This document shows positions 10,149 to 18,414 of a DNA stretch of 64,000 nt, in pieces. The stretch covers positions 434,001 through 498,000 of the forward strand of contig CAKMIA010000001.1 of assembly GCA_927353735.1 (NCBI GenBank). The letters are read 5' to 3'. Source of the stretch: an uncultured Veillonellaceae bacterium (lineage in GTDB: Bacteria; Bacillota; Negativicutes; Veillonellales; Dialisteraceae). How positions within the stretch are numbered: position 1 is the first letter of the stretch; each line of letters starts with the position of its first letter. Position numbers and translations under genes: made by a program. The notes below the pieces were generated by a model. It saw nothing but the letters and a program-made list of their open reading frames with translations. It was not told the origin of the DNA and ran no database searches.

Positions 10149-11435
10149 TTATTTCCGGTTCCGCCGTTCCAGAATGGCGGACATGGTCTTCATGGGGCAC
10201 ATGGGTCCGCACATGGTGCACGTATTTTCATCCTCCGGCCGGCTGCTTTCACGGTAGCGGCGGGCCTTCTCCGGATCGAGCGCCAGCGGGATCATGGCGC
10301 TGAAGTCCACCTTCTGCCGCGCCCGGCTCATCGCTTCATCCCAGTCCGCCGCATGGGGCACGCCCTTGGCCAGATCCGCCGCATGGCAGGCGATCTTCGA
10401 GGCGATGATGCCTTCCCGCACGTCGTCGATATCCGGCAGGCGGAGATGCTCTGCCGGCGTGACATAGCAGAGGAAATCCGCGCCGCACGCCGCGGAGAGC
10501 GTGCCGCCGATGGCCGCGGTGATGTGATCGTAGCCCGGCGCCACATCGGTCACGATCGGCCCCAGCACATAGAGCGGCGCGCCGTGGCAGAGCTTCTTCG
10601 CCACTTCCACGTTCATGCGGATCTCATTGAGCGTCATATGCCCCGGGCCTTCCACCATGACCTGCACGCCCGCTTCCCGCGCGCGGAGCACGAGCTCACC
10701 CAGATTGATCAGCTCGGAGATCTGCACGGCGTCCGTGGAATCATGGCAGCTGCCGCTCCGGCAGGCGTCGCCCAGCGAGAGCGTCACGTCGTAGGTGCGG
10801 CAGATCTCCAGCAGACGGTCATACTGCTCGTAGAAAGGATTTTCCCTGCCTTTCATGTACATCCACGCGAAGAGGATGGACCCGCCGCGGGATACCAGAT
10901 TCGTCAGGCGGTGGTTCTTCCACACGTGGCCGGCCACCTCCTGATTGATGCCCGCATGGATGGTCATGAAGTCCACGCCGTCTCTGGCGTGCTTTTCCAC
11001 CACGGAAAACAGATCATCGGCAGTCATGTCCTTCAGGCCCTTGCCGAGCAGGCCCACCGCATCATACATGGGCACCGTGCCGATCGCCGCCGGGCTGTTT
11101 GCGATGAGCCATTCCCGGAACGGCGCCGTCGTGCCGTAGCAGGACAGGTCCATGATCGCCTCAGCCTTCATGTCCGCCGCCAGCTGCGCCTTCGCCTTTT
11201 CCGTTTCATAATTGCATACATCCTTCGAAATTCCGAGGTTCACGTTCATCTTGGTGCGGAGCCCCTTTCCGATGCCCCACGGATGGAGCGTCCGGTGTCC
11301 GATATTGGCGGGGATGACCACCGTCCCCTCTGCGACCCGTTCCCGAACGGTCTCCTCACTGATGTGCTCCTCGGCGGCCACGGTTTTCATCGCCGCCGTG
11401 ATCTGGCCCTCACGGGCTGCTTCCAGCTGTGTCAT
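10149..11435 (-). CDS. thiC: Phosphomethylpyrimidine synthase
   Basis: Radical-SAM enzyme that converts aminoimidazole ribotide to HMP phosphate, the pyrimidine half of thiamine. The 428 residues include the conserved blocks [37 protein letters not shown] and [11 protein letters not shown]. The C-terminal cluster motif reads [12 protein letters not shown] (CxxCxxxC, one residue tighter than the E. coli CX2CX4C). The open frame continues upstream through the riboswitch, but the ATG at 11435 is right because AGGAGGAACT precedes it. It is monocistronic and controlled by the leader described below. Confidence 0.96.
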   Translation of the reverse strand: MTQLEAAREGQITAAMKTVAAEEHISEETVRERVAEGTVVIPANIGHRTLHPWGIGKGLRTKMNVNLGISKDVCNYETEKAKAQLAADMKAEAIMDLSCYGTTAPFREWLIANSPAAIGTVPMYDAVGLLGKGLKDMTADDLFSVVEKHARDGVDFMTIHAGINQEVAGHVWKNHRLTNLVSRGGSILFAWMYMKGRENPFYEQYDRLLEICRTYDVTLSLGDACRSGSCHDSTDAVQISELINLGELVLRAREAGVQVMVEGPGHMTLNEIRMNVEVAKKLCHGAPLYVLGPIVTDVAPGYDHITAAIGGTLSAACGADFLCYVTPAEHLRLPDIDDVREGIIASKIACHAADLAKGVPHAADWDEAMSRARQKVDFSAMIPLALDPEKARRYRESSRPEDENTCTMCGPMCPMKTMSAILERRNRK

Positions 11436-11462
11436 AGTTCCTCCTTCTCCGGAAATGACCAT

Positions 11463-11486
11463 AAAAAAATCCGCCCTGCGGCGGAA
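11463..11486 (-). terminator. Attenuator terminator in the thiC leader
   Basis: Minus-strand TCCGCC/GGCGGA hairpin followed by seven T residues, between the riboswitch and the thiC ribosome site. It is the likely expression platform, so TPP binding would cause premature termination. Confidence 0.8.
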
Positions 11487-11496
11487 ATCATCATCA

Positions 11497-11582
11497 TGCG
11501 TCTGCTTCCTTACGTCAGTACGAACTGCATCAAGTTCAAAGGGTCGGTCTCCGCCTCTCAGCCTTTCGGCTCCCCCAGCATT
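11497..11582 (-). ncRNA. TPP riboswitch (THI element) of thiC
   Basis: The minus strand shows the ordered THI-box blocks: GGGGGAGCC, GGCTGAGAG, GACCCTTTGAACTTGAT and ACGTAAGGAAGC. It has minor departures from the usual ACCTGAT and GTAGGGA. It lies directly upstream of thiC with a terminator after it. Both the pyrimidine-sensing arm and the pyrophosphate-sensing arm are recognisable. Confidence 0.93.
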
Positions 11583-11588
11583 GCCCTC

Positions 11589-11617
11589 ATTATAGCCGGA
11601 AGCCTCAGGCGGCGCAA
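11589..11617 (-). promoter_or_regulatory. Promoter of thiC
   Basis: Minus strand TTGCGC (11612-11617), 17-base spacer, TATAAT (11589-11594), placing the transcript start just before the riboswitch. Confidence 0.75.
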
Positions 11618-11623
11618 GGTGCC

Positions 11624-11652
11624 TTGACAAACGGGCCGTTTCCGCTCATGAT
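11624..11652 (+). promoter_or_regulatory. Promoter of the YbaK-type gene
   Basis: TTGACA (11624-11629), 17 bases, CATGAT (11647-11652). It is divergent from and nearly abuts the thiC promoter. Confidence 0.6.
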
Positions 11653-11683
11653 GGTACCAATATTTCCGAAAGAAGGACTCTTC

Positions 11684-12166
11684 ATGAAACACGAAAAGAA
11701 AACCAACGTCATGCGCATTCTCGACAAGGCCAAAATCCCCTACACCACAAAGACCTTCGAATTCAGCGAGGAGGAGCTCTCCGGCGTGGAAGCGGCGGAA
11801 GCGCTCGGCTTCGATCCCGCCATGGTCTTCAAGACCATCGTCACCCGCGGCGACAAGACGGGTCCCGTGGTCTTCTGCCTTCCCTCCGACAAAGAGATCG
11901 ACCTCAAGGCCGCTGCCCGGGTGAGCGGCAATAAGAGCGTCGCCATGGTGCACGTGAAGGAGCTGCAGGGACTCACTGGCTACATCCGCGGCGGCTGCTC
12001 CCCCATCGGCATGAAAAAGCAGTACCCCACCTACATCGATGCGTCCTGCGTGGAGCACGACATCATCAGCATCAGTGCCGGCCAGCGGGGCCATCAGGTA
12101 TGTCTCGCCCCGGCGGACCTCATCCACCTCATCGAAGCGGGCACAGCCGACCTCACCCAGAAATAA
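11684..12166 (+). CDS. ybaK: Cys-tRNA(Pro)/Cys-tRNA(Cys) deacylase, YbaK/EbsC family
   Basis: Trans-editing enzyme that hydrolyses Cys mischarged on tRNA(Pro). The 160-residue protein has the INS-like fold signature residues: a conserved lysine region VFKTIVTRGDK, the ARVSGNKSVAMV segment and GYIRGGCSPIGMKKQYPTYID, typical of YbaK. The ATG at 11684 has AAGGA a few bases upstream; the upstream in-frame codon lies inside the promoter and is rejected. The gene stands alone between thiC and a bidirectional terminator. Confidence 0.92.
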   Translation: MKHEKKTNVMRILDKAKIPYTTKTFEFSEEELSGVEAAEALGFDPAMVFKTIVTRGDKTGPVVFCLPSDKEIDLKAAARVSGNKSVAMVHVKELQGLTGYIRGGCSPIGMKKQYPTYIDASCVEHDIISISAGQRGHQVCLAPADLIHLIEAGTADLTQK

Positions 12167-12174
12167 AACCACAC

Positions 12175-12206
12175 AAAAAAGGCGCCCTCCGGGGCGCCTC
12201 TTTTTT
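12175..12206. terminator. Bidirectional terminator between ybaK and budA
   Basis: GGCGCC-CTCC-GGGGCGCC with A residues before and TTTTTT after, serving both convergent genes. Confidence 0.85.
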
Positions 12207-12208
12207 AA

Positions 12209-12958
12209 TTAGCCTTCCACGTCTTTCATGGCCTTTTCCATTTCGCCCGTATCGCACAGACGGATGCGGGAGAAAGATTTGCCTTCCGGCAGACGGATCA
12301 CGTGCTCGAAGATCGGATAGACCTGGAGATTCATGGAGTCCGCTTTCATGTCCAACAGATGGCCGCCGCAGGAGCAGTCGTCCGCGAGGAAATGGAAATG
12401 CCAGAACGGAATATTGACATTCATCATGAATTTCGGGAACAGGAATCCGAACACGGAGCCGGACACGCCGCTGTGGCGGAAGATCTTCTGTTCCTTGGAC
12501 GCTTCCACCAGCGTGGGATACGGCTTGTGCTGACGGCCGATGCTGCGCAGCTCCACCTCTGCGCCGTCCACGTGGCCCTTCACCGCATAGATAATGTTCG
12601 GATCTTCCAGCGTCCACGCGCTGAGCTTCTGCTCCAGTTCCTCCGTGCTGCCGATGCCCTCTACGCGGTGCAGCGGTGCAAAGCGGTCAAAATAGGTCAC
12701 CTGTGCGAAGGACACCTTTTCCTCCGGCGCCACCTCGACCACCGTGCCGTCGTCCCGGCAGTTGTAGGCCTTGTCGCCCCATACGATGAGCTCGCCGCCG
12801 AGCCCCTCAAAGGTGCCGATGCCGAAATCGCCGCGGCGGAGCAGCTCCTTCACGGAAATGACTCCTTCCATCACGCCCTGCATGAGCGCGTCGATTACCG
12901 ATACCTGATAGACGGAATGGGTATTGATCCATCTTTCTTTGTGAAATGCTTCCTGCAT
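12209..12958 (-). CDS. budA: Alpha-acetolactate decarboxylase
   Basis: Zinc enzyme that decarboxylates 2-acetolactate to acetoin. The 249 residues include the zinc-binding cluster FWHFHFLADDCSCGGHLLD (two His of WHFHF and the His of GGHLLD) and the active-site region RSIGRQHKPYPTLVEA. The ATG at 12958 has AGAAGGAGA upstream; a longer frame lacks a ribosome site. No acetolactate synthase gene is adjacent. It may divert pyruvate-derived acetolactate, and the nearby serine dehydratase is one pyruvate source, though that link is only inferred. Confidence 0.93.
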   Translation of the reverse strand: MQEAFHKERWINTHSVYQVSVIDALMQGVMEGVISVKELLRRGDFGIGTFEGLGGELIVWGDKAYNCRDDGTVVEVAPEEKVSFAQVTYFDRFAPLHRVEGIGSTEELEQKLSAWTLEDPNIIYAVKGHVDGAEVELRSIGRQHKPYPTLVEASKEQKIFRHSGVSGSVFGFLFPKFMMNVNIPFWHFHFLADDCSCGGHLLDMKADSMNLQVYPIFEHVIRLPEGKSFSRIRLCDTGEMEKAMKDVEG

Positions 12959-13027
12959 GATCGTTCTCCTTCTAAAACCTCCCGAAACAGGGAAAAAACA
13001 AGACACTGTTCTGAGATTTGTTTTTCT

Positions 13028-13036
13028 ATTATAGCA
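13028..13036 (-). promoter_or_regulatory. Extended -10 promoter of budA
   Basis: Minus strand TGCTATAATA: TATAAT at 13028-13033 with TG one base upstream; no good -35. Confidence 0.5.
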
Positions 13037-13083
13037 TGAATCACGCCCCGGCGCAGACCGCCCGCCGGCGGCAAAATTTCCTC

Positions 13084-13113
13084 TTGACAGTGTCCGGCCC
13101 CATCCGCTATACT
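13084..13113 (+). promoter_or_regulatory. Promoter of the serC T-box transcript
   Basis: TTGACA (13084-13089), 18-base spacer, TATACT (13108-13113). Confidence 0.8.
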
Positions 13114-13298
13114 ATCGGCAATACAGGACACAAGGACGAAGAAGGGACTTGGAATCCTTTCAGAGAGACAGCGGGTGGTGCGAGCTGTCAGGACGAAAAT
13201 GTCTTTCCGCTTCGGAGTGATGAGTGAGGAATTCATCGGGTCTGCCCGTTACAGCAGGTACAAGATGGCCGGAAGGCAATTTGGGTGGTATCGCGGGT

Positions 13299-13332
13299 TC
13301 TCTCGTCCCTTAGGGGTGAGAGGCTTTTTTAT
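13299..13332 (+). terminator. First T-box terminator
   Basis: CTCTCGTCCC/GGGGTGAGAG hairpin followed by a six-T run. Confidence 0.8.
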
Positions 13333-13370
13333 TACCAGACTGCATTCGGGCAAATTGGGTGGCACCGCGA

Positions 13371-13407
13371 GAAGAGAAGCTCGTCCCATGGGACGCTTCT
13401 CTTTTTT
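13371..13407 (+). terminator. Second T-box terminator
   Basis: AGAGAAGC..CGTCCC/GGGACG..CTTCTCT hairpin and TTTTTT directly before the serC ribosome site. Confidence 0.85.
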
Positions 13408-13432
13408 GTTTCCCTGAAAAGGAGGATTCATT

Positions 13433-14503
13433 ATGAAACGCGTATGGAATTTCAATGCAGGGCCTTCCCCGATGCCCCTTCCCGTGCTGGAGGAAATCCG
13501 GGAGGAATGGACCGATTTCCGCGGCACCGGCATGAGCATCATCGAGATGAGCCACCGCTCCGCCGAATTTCAGGCGCTCCTCGCCGAGACGAAGGCGCTC
13601 CTCACAGAGCTCCTCGAGCTGAAGGACGGACAGGAGATCGTCTTCATTCAGGGCGGCGGCACCATGCAGTTCCTCATGGAGGCCTGCAATTTCCTCCACA
13701 CCTGCGCGGCCTATGCGGACACCGGCGTGTGGGCCCACAAAGCGCGGGACGCGGCGAAGTTCTTCGGCGAGGCCTATGACGCCAATACGGCAAAGGACAA
13801 AAATTACACCTACATCCCGGACACCTACGACATCCGCCCCGGCACGGACTATCTCCACATCACCACAAACAACACCATCTACGGCACGGAATACTGGAAA
13901 TTCCCCGAGGTGGATGTGCCGGTCATCTGCGATATGTCCAGCGACATCCTCTCCCGCCGCGTGGACTGCAACCAGTTTGCCATGATCTGGGCGGGCATCC
14001 AGAAAAATCTCGGCGCCGCCGGCATGGCGCTTGCCGTCATCCGGAAGGAATTCCTTGAAACGGCCCGCACAGACGTGCCGGAATTTCTCCAGTACCGCAC
14101 CTTCGTCGCCAAGGATTCCGCCTACAATACGCCGGCGGTGTTCTGCATCTACACGCTGAACAAAATGCTCCACTGGATCAAGAACATGGGCGGCACCGCA
14201 GCCATGGAGATCCGCAACAAAAAGAAAGCGGACCTGCTCTACCACGTCATCGACGGAAGCGGCGGCTTCTACCGGGGCCACGCCGAACCGGCCCACCGAA
14301 GCCGCATGAACGTCACGTTCAATCTGGCCGCACCGGAACAGGAGAAGGATTTCATCACCCGGGCAAAGGAAAACGGATTTGTCGGCGTGGGAGGACACCG
14401 CCTCGTCGGCGGCTGCCGTGTCTCTCTCTACAACGCGGTCACGCCGGAAGCGGCCGAAGCCATCGCCGATTTCATGAAAGAATATATGCGCGCCAACGGG
14501 TAA
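13433..14503 (+). CDS. serC: Phosphoserine aminotransferase
   Basis: PLP enzyme converting 3-phosphohydroxypyruvate and glutamate to phosphoserine. The 356 residues begin with the family signature VWNFNAGPSPMPLPVLEEI, and the PLP lysine is in MIWAGIQKNLGAAGMA (about residue 188). A strong AAGGAGG lies upstream of the ATG. First gene of serC-serA-phosphatase behind the T-box leader, so expression should respond to serine-tRNA charging. Confidence 0.96.
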   Translation: MKRVWNFNAGPSPMPLPVLEEIREEWTDFRGTGMSIIEMSHRSAEFQALLAETKALLTELLELKDGQEIVFIQGGGTMQFLMEACNFLHTCAAYADTGVWAHKARDAAKFFGEAYDANTAKDKNYTYIPDTYDIRPGTDYLHITTNNTIYGTEYWKFPEVDVPVICDMSSDILSRRVDCNQFAMIWAGIQKNLGAAGMALAVIRKEFLETARTDVPEFLQYRTFVAKDSAYNTPAVFCIYTLNKMLHWIKNMGGTAAMEIRNKKKADLLYHVIDGSGGFYRGHAEPAHRSRMNVTFNLAAPEQEKDFITRAKENGFVGVGGHRLVGGCRVSLYNAVTPEAAEAIADFMKEYMRANG

Positions 14504-14529
14504 GCGCCGAACCATAAGGAGGAACCATC

Positions 14530-16122
14530 ATGTACAAGATCTTCATCACCAACGACGTCGCCAAAGAAGCCAAAGAATTTCTGGAAAAGGAATTTCTCGT
14601 GGACATCCGTCCGAACATGGACGAGGATGAGCTCTGCAAGGCCATCGGCAGCTATGACGCCATCATCACCCGCAGCCAGACCCGCATCACTGCCCGGGTC
14701 ATCGAAGCCGCCAAAAATCTGAAGGTCATCGGCCGCGCCGGCGTCGGCGTGGACGGCATCGACATCCCTGCCGCCACGAAGCACGGCATCACCGTGGTCA
14801 ATACGCCAGAATCCAATACCATCGCCGCCTGCGAGCACACCATCGCCCTCATGCTCGCCATGACCCGCCGCATTCCCCAGGCCCACCAGTCCATCATGGA
14901 AGGCCGCTGGGACCGGAAGAGCTTCACCGGCATCCAGCTCCTCGACAAAACCGTGGGCATCATCGGCGTGGGCCGCGTGGGCTCCAACGTGGCCAAGCGG
15001 CTCCAGGCCTTCAATATGCACACCATCGGCTACGACCCCTACATCCCGCTGGAACGGGGCAAGCAGCTCGGCGTGGAGCTGGTCGATCTGGATACGCTCC
15101 TCGCCTGCTCGGACTACATCACCCTCCATACGCCCCTCACCGATGAGACCCGCCACATGATCACCGCTAAGGAGATCGCCAAAATGAAGGACGGCGTGCG
15201 CATCGTCAATGCCAGCCGCGGCGCGGTCATCAAGATCGACGATCTGGCAGAGGCCCTCCGGAGCGGCAAGGTAGCCGGCGCCGGCATCGACGTGTGGGCC
15301 AAGGAGCCGCTCAAGCCGGAGGAAAATCCCTTCCTCGGCATGACCAATGTATGCCTCACGCCCCACCTCGGCGCCTCCACCATTGAAGCGCAGATCGGCG
15401 TGGCCACCGATGTAGCCCGCGGCGTGGCCGACGCCCTCCACGGCGAACCGGTCGCCACGGCAGTGAACGCCTCCCCCATCACGAAGAGCACTCTCGCCGT
15501 CATCCAGCCCTACTTCGAGCTGTGCGAACGCATGGGCAATATCGGCATCTATCTTGCAGACGGCCACATTTCCCGCGTCACCGTGGAATACACGGGCGAG
15601 CTGAAGGATACAGAAGTGGCACCGCTCACCACCGCCGTCGTGAAGGGGCTCCTCACGCCGGTCCTGCAGGCCACCGTCAATTTCGTCAATGCCCGGAACA
15701 TCGCCGAAGAACGCCACATGGAGGTGCGGGAGGTCAAGGGCAGCAAGGGCGCCTATTTCACCACCTCCATCACCGTCACCATTGAGACCGACAAGGGCAC
15801 CCACCAGATCACGGGCGTGCTCTTCGACCGGAAGGAAGCAAAGATCGTCCAGATCGACGGCTACCTCATGGACTTCGAGCCGAAGGGCTACCTCCTCATC
15901 GCGCCTCACGCAGACCGCCCGAATATGATCGGCCAGATCGCCGGCGTGCTCGGCCGGGCAGGCATCAACATCAACGGCATGCAGGTGGGCCGCACCCCGC
16001 AGGAGGGCACGAACATCATGGCCGTCGCCCTCGATGCGGACCTCCCCAACGACGTGCTCCTCGCCCTCCGCAATATCGAAGGCATCCTCGACCTCAAGGT
16101 CATTAACTGCGAAAAGCACTGA
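14530..16122 (+). CDS. serA: D-3-phosphoglycerate dehydrogenase
   Basis: First step of serine synthesis: oxidises 3-phosphoglycerate with NAD. The 530-residue long form has the substrate domain with RAGVGVDGID, the nucleotide motif VGIIGVGRVGSNVAK (about 143-157), the catalytic Arg/Glu/His set in NASRGAV, KEPL and TPHLGAST, then an intervening ASB domain (about 315-450) and a C-terminal ACT domain (GQIAGVLGRAGININGM). The ACT domain suggests serine feedback control. It starts 26 bases after serC with AGGAGGAACC upstream. Confidence 0.96.
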   Translation: MYKIFITNDVAKEAKEFLEKEFLVDIRPNMDEDELCKAIGSYDAIITRSQTRITARVIEAAKNLKVIGRAGVGVDGIDIPAATKHGITVVNTPESNTIAACEHTIALMLAMTRRIPQAHQSIMEGRWDRKSFTGIQLLDKTVGIIGVGRVGSNVAKRLQAFNMHTIGYDPYIPLERGKQLGVELVDLDTLLACSDYITLHTPLTDETRHMITAKEIAKMKDGVRIVNASRGAVIKIDDLAEALRSGKVAGAGIDVWAKEPLKPEENPFLGMTNVCLTPHLGASTIEAQIGVATDVARGVADALHGEPVATAVNASPITKSTLAVIQPYFELCERMGNIGIYLADGHISRVTVEYTGELKDTEVAPLTTAVVKGLLTPVLQATVNFVNARNIAEERHMEVREVKGSKGAYFTTSITVTIETDKGTHQITGVLFDRKEAKIVQIDGYLMDFEPKGYLLIAPHADRPNMIGQIAGVLGRAGININGMQVGRTPQEGTNIMAVALDADLPNDVLLALRNIEGILDLKVINCEKH

Positions 16123-16130
16123 GGTGCATC

Positions 16131-16769
16131 ATGGTACGGATCATTCTCGTCCGCCACGGAGAGACCACCTGGAATCTGGAAGGGCGCTATCAGGGACAGG
16201 TGGATACGCCCCTCTCCCCGCGGGGCATCGAACAGGGAAAAATGGCAGCGGAAGCGCTCCGTGACGTCCCGCTGGATTACTGCCTCGCCAGCCCGCTCTC
16301 CCGGGCGCAGGACACCTGCCGCTTCATCGCCGAGCTTCACGGACTCCCTGTCCACAGCGACCCCCGCCTCACGGAGATCGCCCACGGCGCCTGGGAGGGC
16401 ATCCACGCTGAGGACATCGAAAAGCAGTACCCGGAGGAATTTCATCTGTGGCACACCCATCCTGAAAATGTACAGATGCCCGGCGGGGAAAATCTGGAGG
16501 ATGTGCGCCGCCGCGTCCGCGCTGCCTTCGACGACATCGCCCGGGACCACGACGGGCAGACGGTGCTCGTCGCCGCCCATGACGCGGTGAACAAAGCCAT
16601 CCTCTGCGACATCCTCGGCCTCGGCATGGACCACTTCTGGCAGATCAAGCAGGACAATGCGTGCATCAATGTCATCGAATGCACAAACGGCACATGGCGC
16701 CTCGTCCTCATGAATTCCACCGTCCATCTGGGCTATCTGGTGAGCGGCATCGAGCAGAAGGGACTGTAA
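16131..16769 (+). CDS. Histidine-phosphatase family protein, probable metal-independent phosphoserine phosphatase
   Basis: Phosphoglycerate-mutase-like phosphatase of 212 residues with the phosphohistidine motif LVRHGETTWN at the N-terminus, SPLSRAQDT, and the second catalytic histidine in VAAHDAVNK (about residue 150). It starts 8 bases after serA in the same operon. Family members of this type are known to act as phosphoserine phosphatases in bacteria lacking the HAD-type SerB. Its position makes it the likely last step of serine synthesis here. Other substrates, such as alpha-ribazole phosphate (CobC), cannot be excluded from sequence alone. Confidence 0.82.
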   Translation: MVRIILVRHGETTWNLEGRYQGQVDTPLSPRGIEQGKMAAEALRDVPLDYCLASPLSRAQDTCRFIAELHGLPVHSDPRLTEIAHGAWEGIHAEDIEKQYPEEFHLWHTHPENVQMPGGENLEDVRRRVRAAFDDIARDHDGQTVLVAAHDAVNKAILCDILGLGMDHFWQIKQDNACINVIECTNGTWRLVLMNSTVHLGYLVSGIEQKGL

Positions 16770-16800
16770 TTTCCCTTTCCGCAAACATATACCATTGTAA

Positions 16801-16830
16801 GATACGGCCTCCTGCGGGCCGTATCTTTTT
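16801..16830 (+). terminator. Terminator of the serine operon
   Basis: GATACGGCC-TCCTGCG-GGCCGTATC hairpin followed by five T residues. Confidence 0.85.
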
Positions 16831-16850
16831 GATTGCCGGAACCGCGGCAC

Positions 16851-16886
16851 AAAAAAAGATGTACAGAAAAATCTGTACATCTTTTT
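16851..16886. terminator. Terminator after rpsI
   Basis: Symmetric AAAAAAAGATGTACAG/CTGTACATCTTTTT hairpin, usable on both strands; mainly the end of rplM-rpsI on the minus strand. Confidence 0.85.
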
Positions 16887-16899
16887 GCTGCATTCCGTA

Positions 16900-17292
16900 T
16901 CAGCGCTTGCTGAACTGGCTTGCTCTTCTTGCTTTTTTGAGGCCGTATTTCTTACGTTCTTTCATACGCGGATCACGGGTCAGGAGACCTGCGCTCTTCA
17001 GAACTTTTCTGTAGTCGCCGTCGACTTCCAGCAGTGCGCGGCTGATGCCGTGACGGATAGCGCCGGCCTGACCGGTGCGGCCGCCGCCCTGTACGTTGGC
17101 GATGACATCGTAAGCAGCGGTGGTTCCCGTGAGTTCCAGCGGCTGTTTAATGATCAGTTCAAGGGTTTTCAGATCGAAATAGTCGTCGAGAGTACGGCCG
17201 TTGATCGTGATGTTTCCCTGTCCCGGTACCAGACGGACTCTGGCAACGGATGTTTTTCTGCGGCCGGTGCCGTAGTAAGTAGCTTCTGCCAT
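16900..17292 (-). CDS. rpsI: 30S ribosomal protein S9
   Basis: Small-subunit ribosomal protein of 130 residues. It has the conserved [19 protein letters not shown] opening, the [19 protein letters not shown] core and the C-terminal [12 protein letters not shown] tail whose terminal Arg contacts P-site tRNA. It follows rplM by 24 bases with GGAAGGGGAAACA upstream. The rplM-rpsI pairing is the standard bacterial arrangement. Confidence 0.98.
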   Translation of the reverse strand: MAEATYYGTGRRKTSVARVRLVPGQGNITINGRTLDDYFDLKTLELIIKQPLELTGTTAAYDVIANVQGGGRTGQAGAIRHGISRALLEVDGDYRKVLKSAGLLTRDPRMKERKKYGLKKARRASQFSKR

Positions 17293-17316
17293 GTTGTTTC
17301 CCCTTCCCTTCTGGTA

Positions 17317-17757
17317 TTAACGGATATCGAATTTAATTTCTTCCGGCTGCTGTGCAGCATGCGGATGTTCAGCGCCTGCATAGACATGGAGCTTTCTGTA
17401 CATCTGATCGCCCAGCTTGTTTTTCGGAAGCATACCGCGGATAGCGTGTTCCACCATCTTGACCGGCTTGTATTTCAGCATGTAGTCCGCTTTTTCGTAA
17501 CGGTCACCGCCGATGTATCCGGTGTAGTGGAAATAAACTTTCTTCGTCAGTTTCTTGCCCGTGAGGACAACCTTGTCTGCGTTGATGACGATGACATAAT
17601 CACCGGTATCAACATGAGGCGTAAACGTGACTTTATTCTTACCCCGAAGGATTTCTGCAACTCCAGCAGCCAGACGGCCAAGAGTTTTGCCTTCAGCGTC
17701 AACGACATACCATTTCCGAGTGATGTTGCTCGAATTGGCCATAAATGTATCTTTCAT
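17317..17757 (-). CDS. rplM: 50S ribosomal protein L13
   Basis: Large-subunit assembly protein of 146 residues. Recognised by [17 protein letters not shown], the [18 protein letters not shown] block and [22 protein letters not shown]. The ATG at 17757 ([10 protein letters not shown]) has AAGGAGG upstream, and an internal Met6 is less likely. First gene of rplM-rpsI. Confidence 0.98.
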   Translation of the reverse strand: MKDTFMANSSNITRKWYVVDAEGKTLGRLAAGVAEILRGKNKVTFTPHVDTGDYVIVINADKVVLTGKKLTKKVYFHYTGYIGGDRYEKADYMLKYKPVKMVEHAIRGMLPKNKLGDQMYRKLHVYAGAEHPHAAQQPEEIKFDIR

Positions 17758-17769
17758 GCTGTTTCCTCC

Positions 17770-17835
17770 TTAATATACTGACCGCAAGATTCCATCCTTC
17801 CTCCGGGGCTAGTGGTTTCCGGACAAATCTCACAA
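17770..17835 (-). promoter_or_regulatory. Leader of rplM, possible L13 autoregulatory element
   Basis: The transcript leader contains a TCCGG/CCGGA hairpin around AAACCACTAGCC before the rplM ribosome site. Firmicutes often carry an L13 leader that binds L13 and represses its own operon. I cannot confirm a match to that family by eye. Confidence 0.35.
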
Positions 17836-17840
17836 AGGAC

Positions 17841-17869
17841 ATTTTATCGTTTTTTCGCACGATTGTCAA
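17841..17869 (-). promoter_or_regulatory. Promoter of rplM-rpsI
   Basis: Minus strand TTGACA (17864-17869), exactly 17 bases, TAAAAT (17841-17846). Near-consensus, as expected for ribosomal genes. Confidence 0.85.
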
Positions 17870-17932
17870 ATAGAATCCGGGCCTTTTCAAAACTTTTTCA
17901 GCGAAATTTTTCAGAAAAGATCCGGCGCCGGT

Positions 17933-18340
17933 TCATTCGTCACTGAGGAAGCGCTCTGTCCAGTCCGTCAGCTTTTCCCGCTCCTCCTCCGGCACCGCCG
18001 CAAAGAAGATCCGCCGAAGCAGAGAAGCCGCTTCCTGCTCCTCCATTCCGCCGGCAGCCAGCGCCGCAGCGATGCGGCGGAATTCCTCCGCGGTGAGCTC
18101 GCACGCCTCCAGATGGGCCGCCCGGTGGCAGCCGCTCTTCCGGCTGTACAGGATATAGGTCTTCTGCCGGCCGGCATCGTTCCGCGTATCCAGATACTGC
18201 CGGATGGCATCCAGATCCCGGCGGACGGACCGCTCGCAGATGCCGTGCTCCTCCGCCCATTCCCTGCGGTTCACGCTGCGCCCGGACATCAGGGCCTCAT
18301 AGAGCGCCAGGATGCGCTCTGCCTTGGACATCTCTTTCAT
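17933..18340 (-). CDS. Small DeoR/HTH_11-type transcriptional regulator
   Basis: A 135-residue protein whose N-terminal half is a winged helix-turn-helix: AERILALYEALMSGRSVNRREWAEEHGICERSVRRDLDAIRQYL resembles the N-terminus of WYL/DeoR regulators (described here by position, residues 7-50). The rest lacks a recognisable WYL domain and is short, with a helical tail, so this may be a stand-alone DNA-binding protein. ATG at 18340 has GAGGAGG upstream. It sits directly downstream of the sdaAB-sdaAA terminator with its own promoter. Its target is unknown. Confidence 0.7.
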   Translation of the reverse strand: MKEMSKAERILALYEALMSGRSVNRREWAEEHGICERSVRRDLDAIRQYLDTRNDAGRQKTYILYSRKSGCHRAAHLEACELTAEEFRRIAAALAAGGMEEQEAASLLRRIFFAAVPEEEREKLTDWTERFLSDE

Positions 18341-18362
18341 GGTGCCTCCTCTTTTTCCTTTT

Positions 18363-18371
18363 ATTATAGCA
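18363..18371 (-). promoter_or_regulatory. Extended -10 promoter of the small HTH gene
   Basis: Minus strand TGCTATAATA with TATAAT at 18363-18368; weak T-rich -35 region overlapping the preceding terminator tail. Confidence 0.5.
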
Positions 18372-18384
18372 TCCGCCGCGCACG

Positions 18385-18407
18385 AAAAAAGCGCCCCTTC
18401 GGGCGCT
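18385..18407 (-). terminator. Terminator after sdaAA
   Basis: Minus strand GCGCCC-GAAG-GGGCGC followed by TTTTTTCG. Confidence 0.8.
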
Positions 18408-18414
18408 TCCCTCA

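Larger units (their letters stand above)
13120..13410 (+). ncRNA. Serine T-box leader with two antiterminator/terminator modules
   Basis: tRNA-sensing leader filling most of the 474-base gap between budA and serC. The stem I distal hairpin is GACAGC/GCTGTC around GGGTGGTGCGA. A helix CGAAG/CTTCG closes a loop holding TCC followed by G (13206-13208), a plausible UCC serine specifier. Two T-box sequences follow: TTGGGTGGTATCGCGG (13281-13296) with terminator 13299-13332, and ATTGGGTGGCACCGCGAG (about 13354-13371) with terminator 13371-13407. Only about 20 bases separate the first terminator from the second T-box, so the second module has no stem I of its own. Uncharged tRNA(Ser) should allow read-through. 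Confidence 0.88.
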
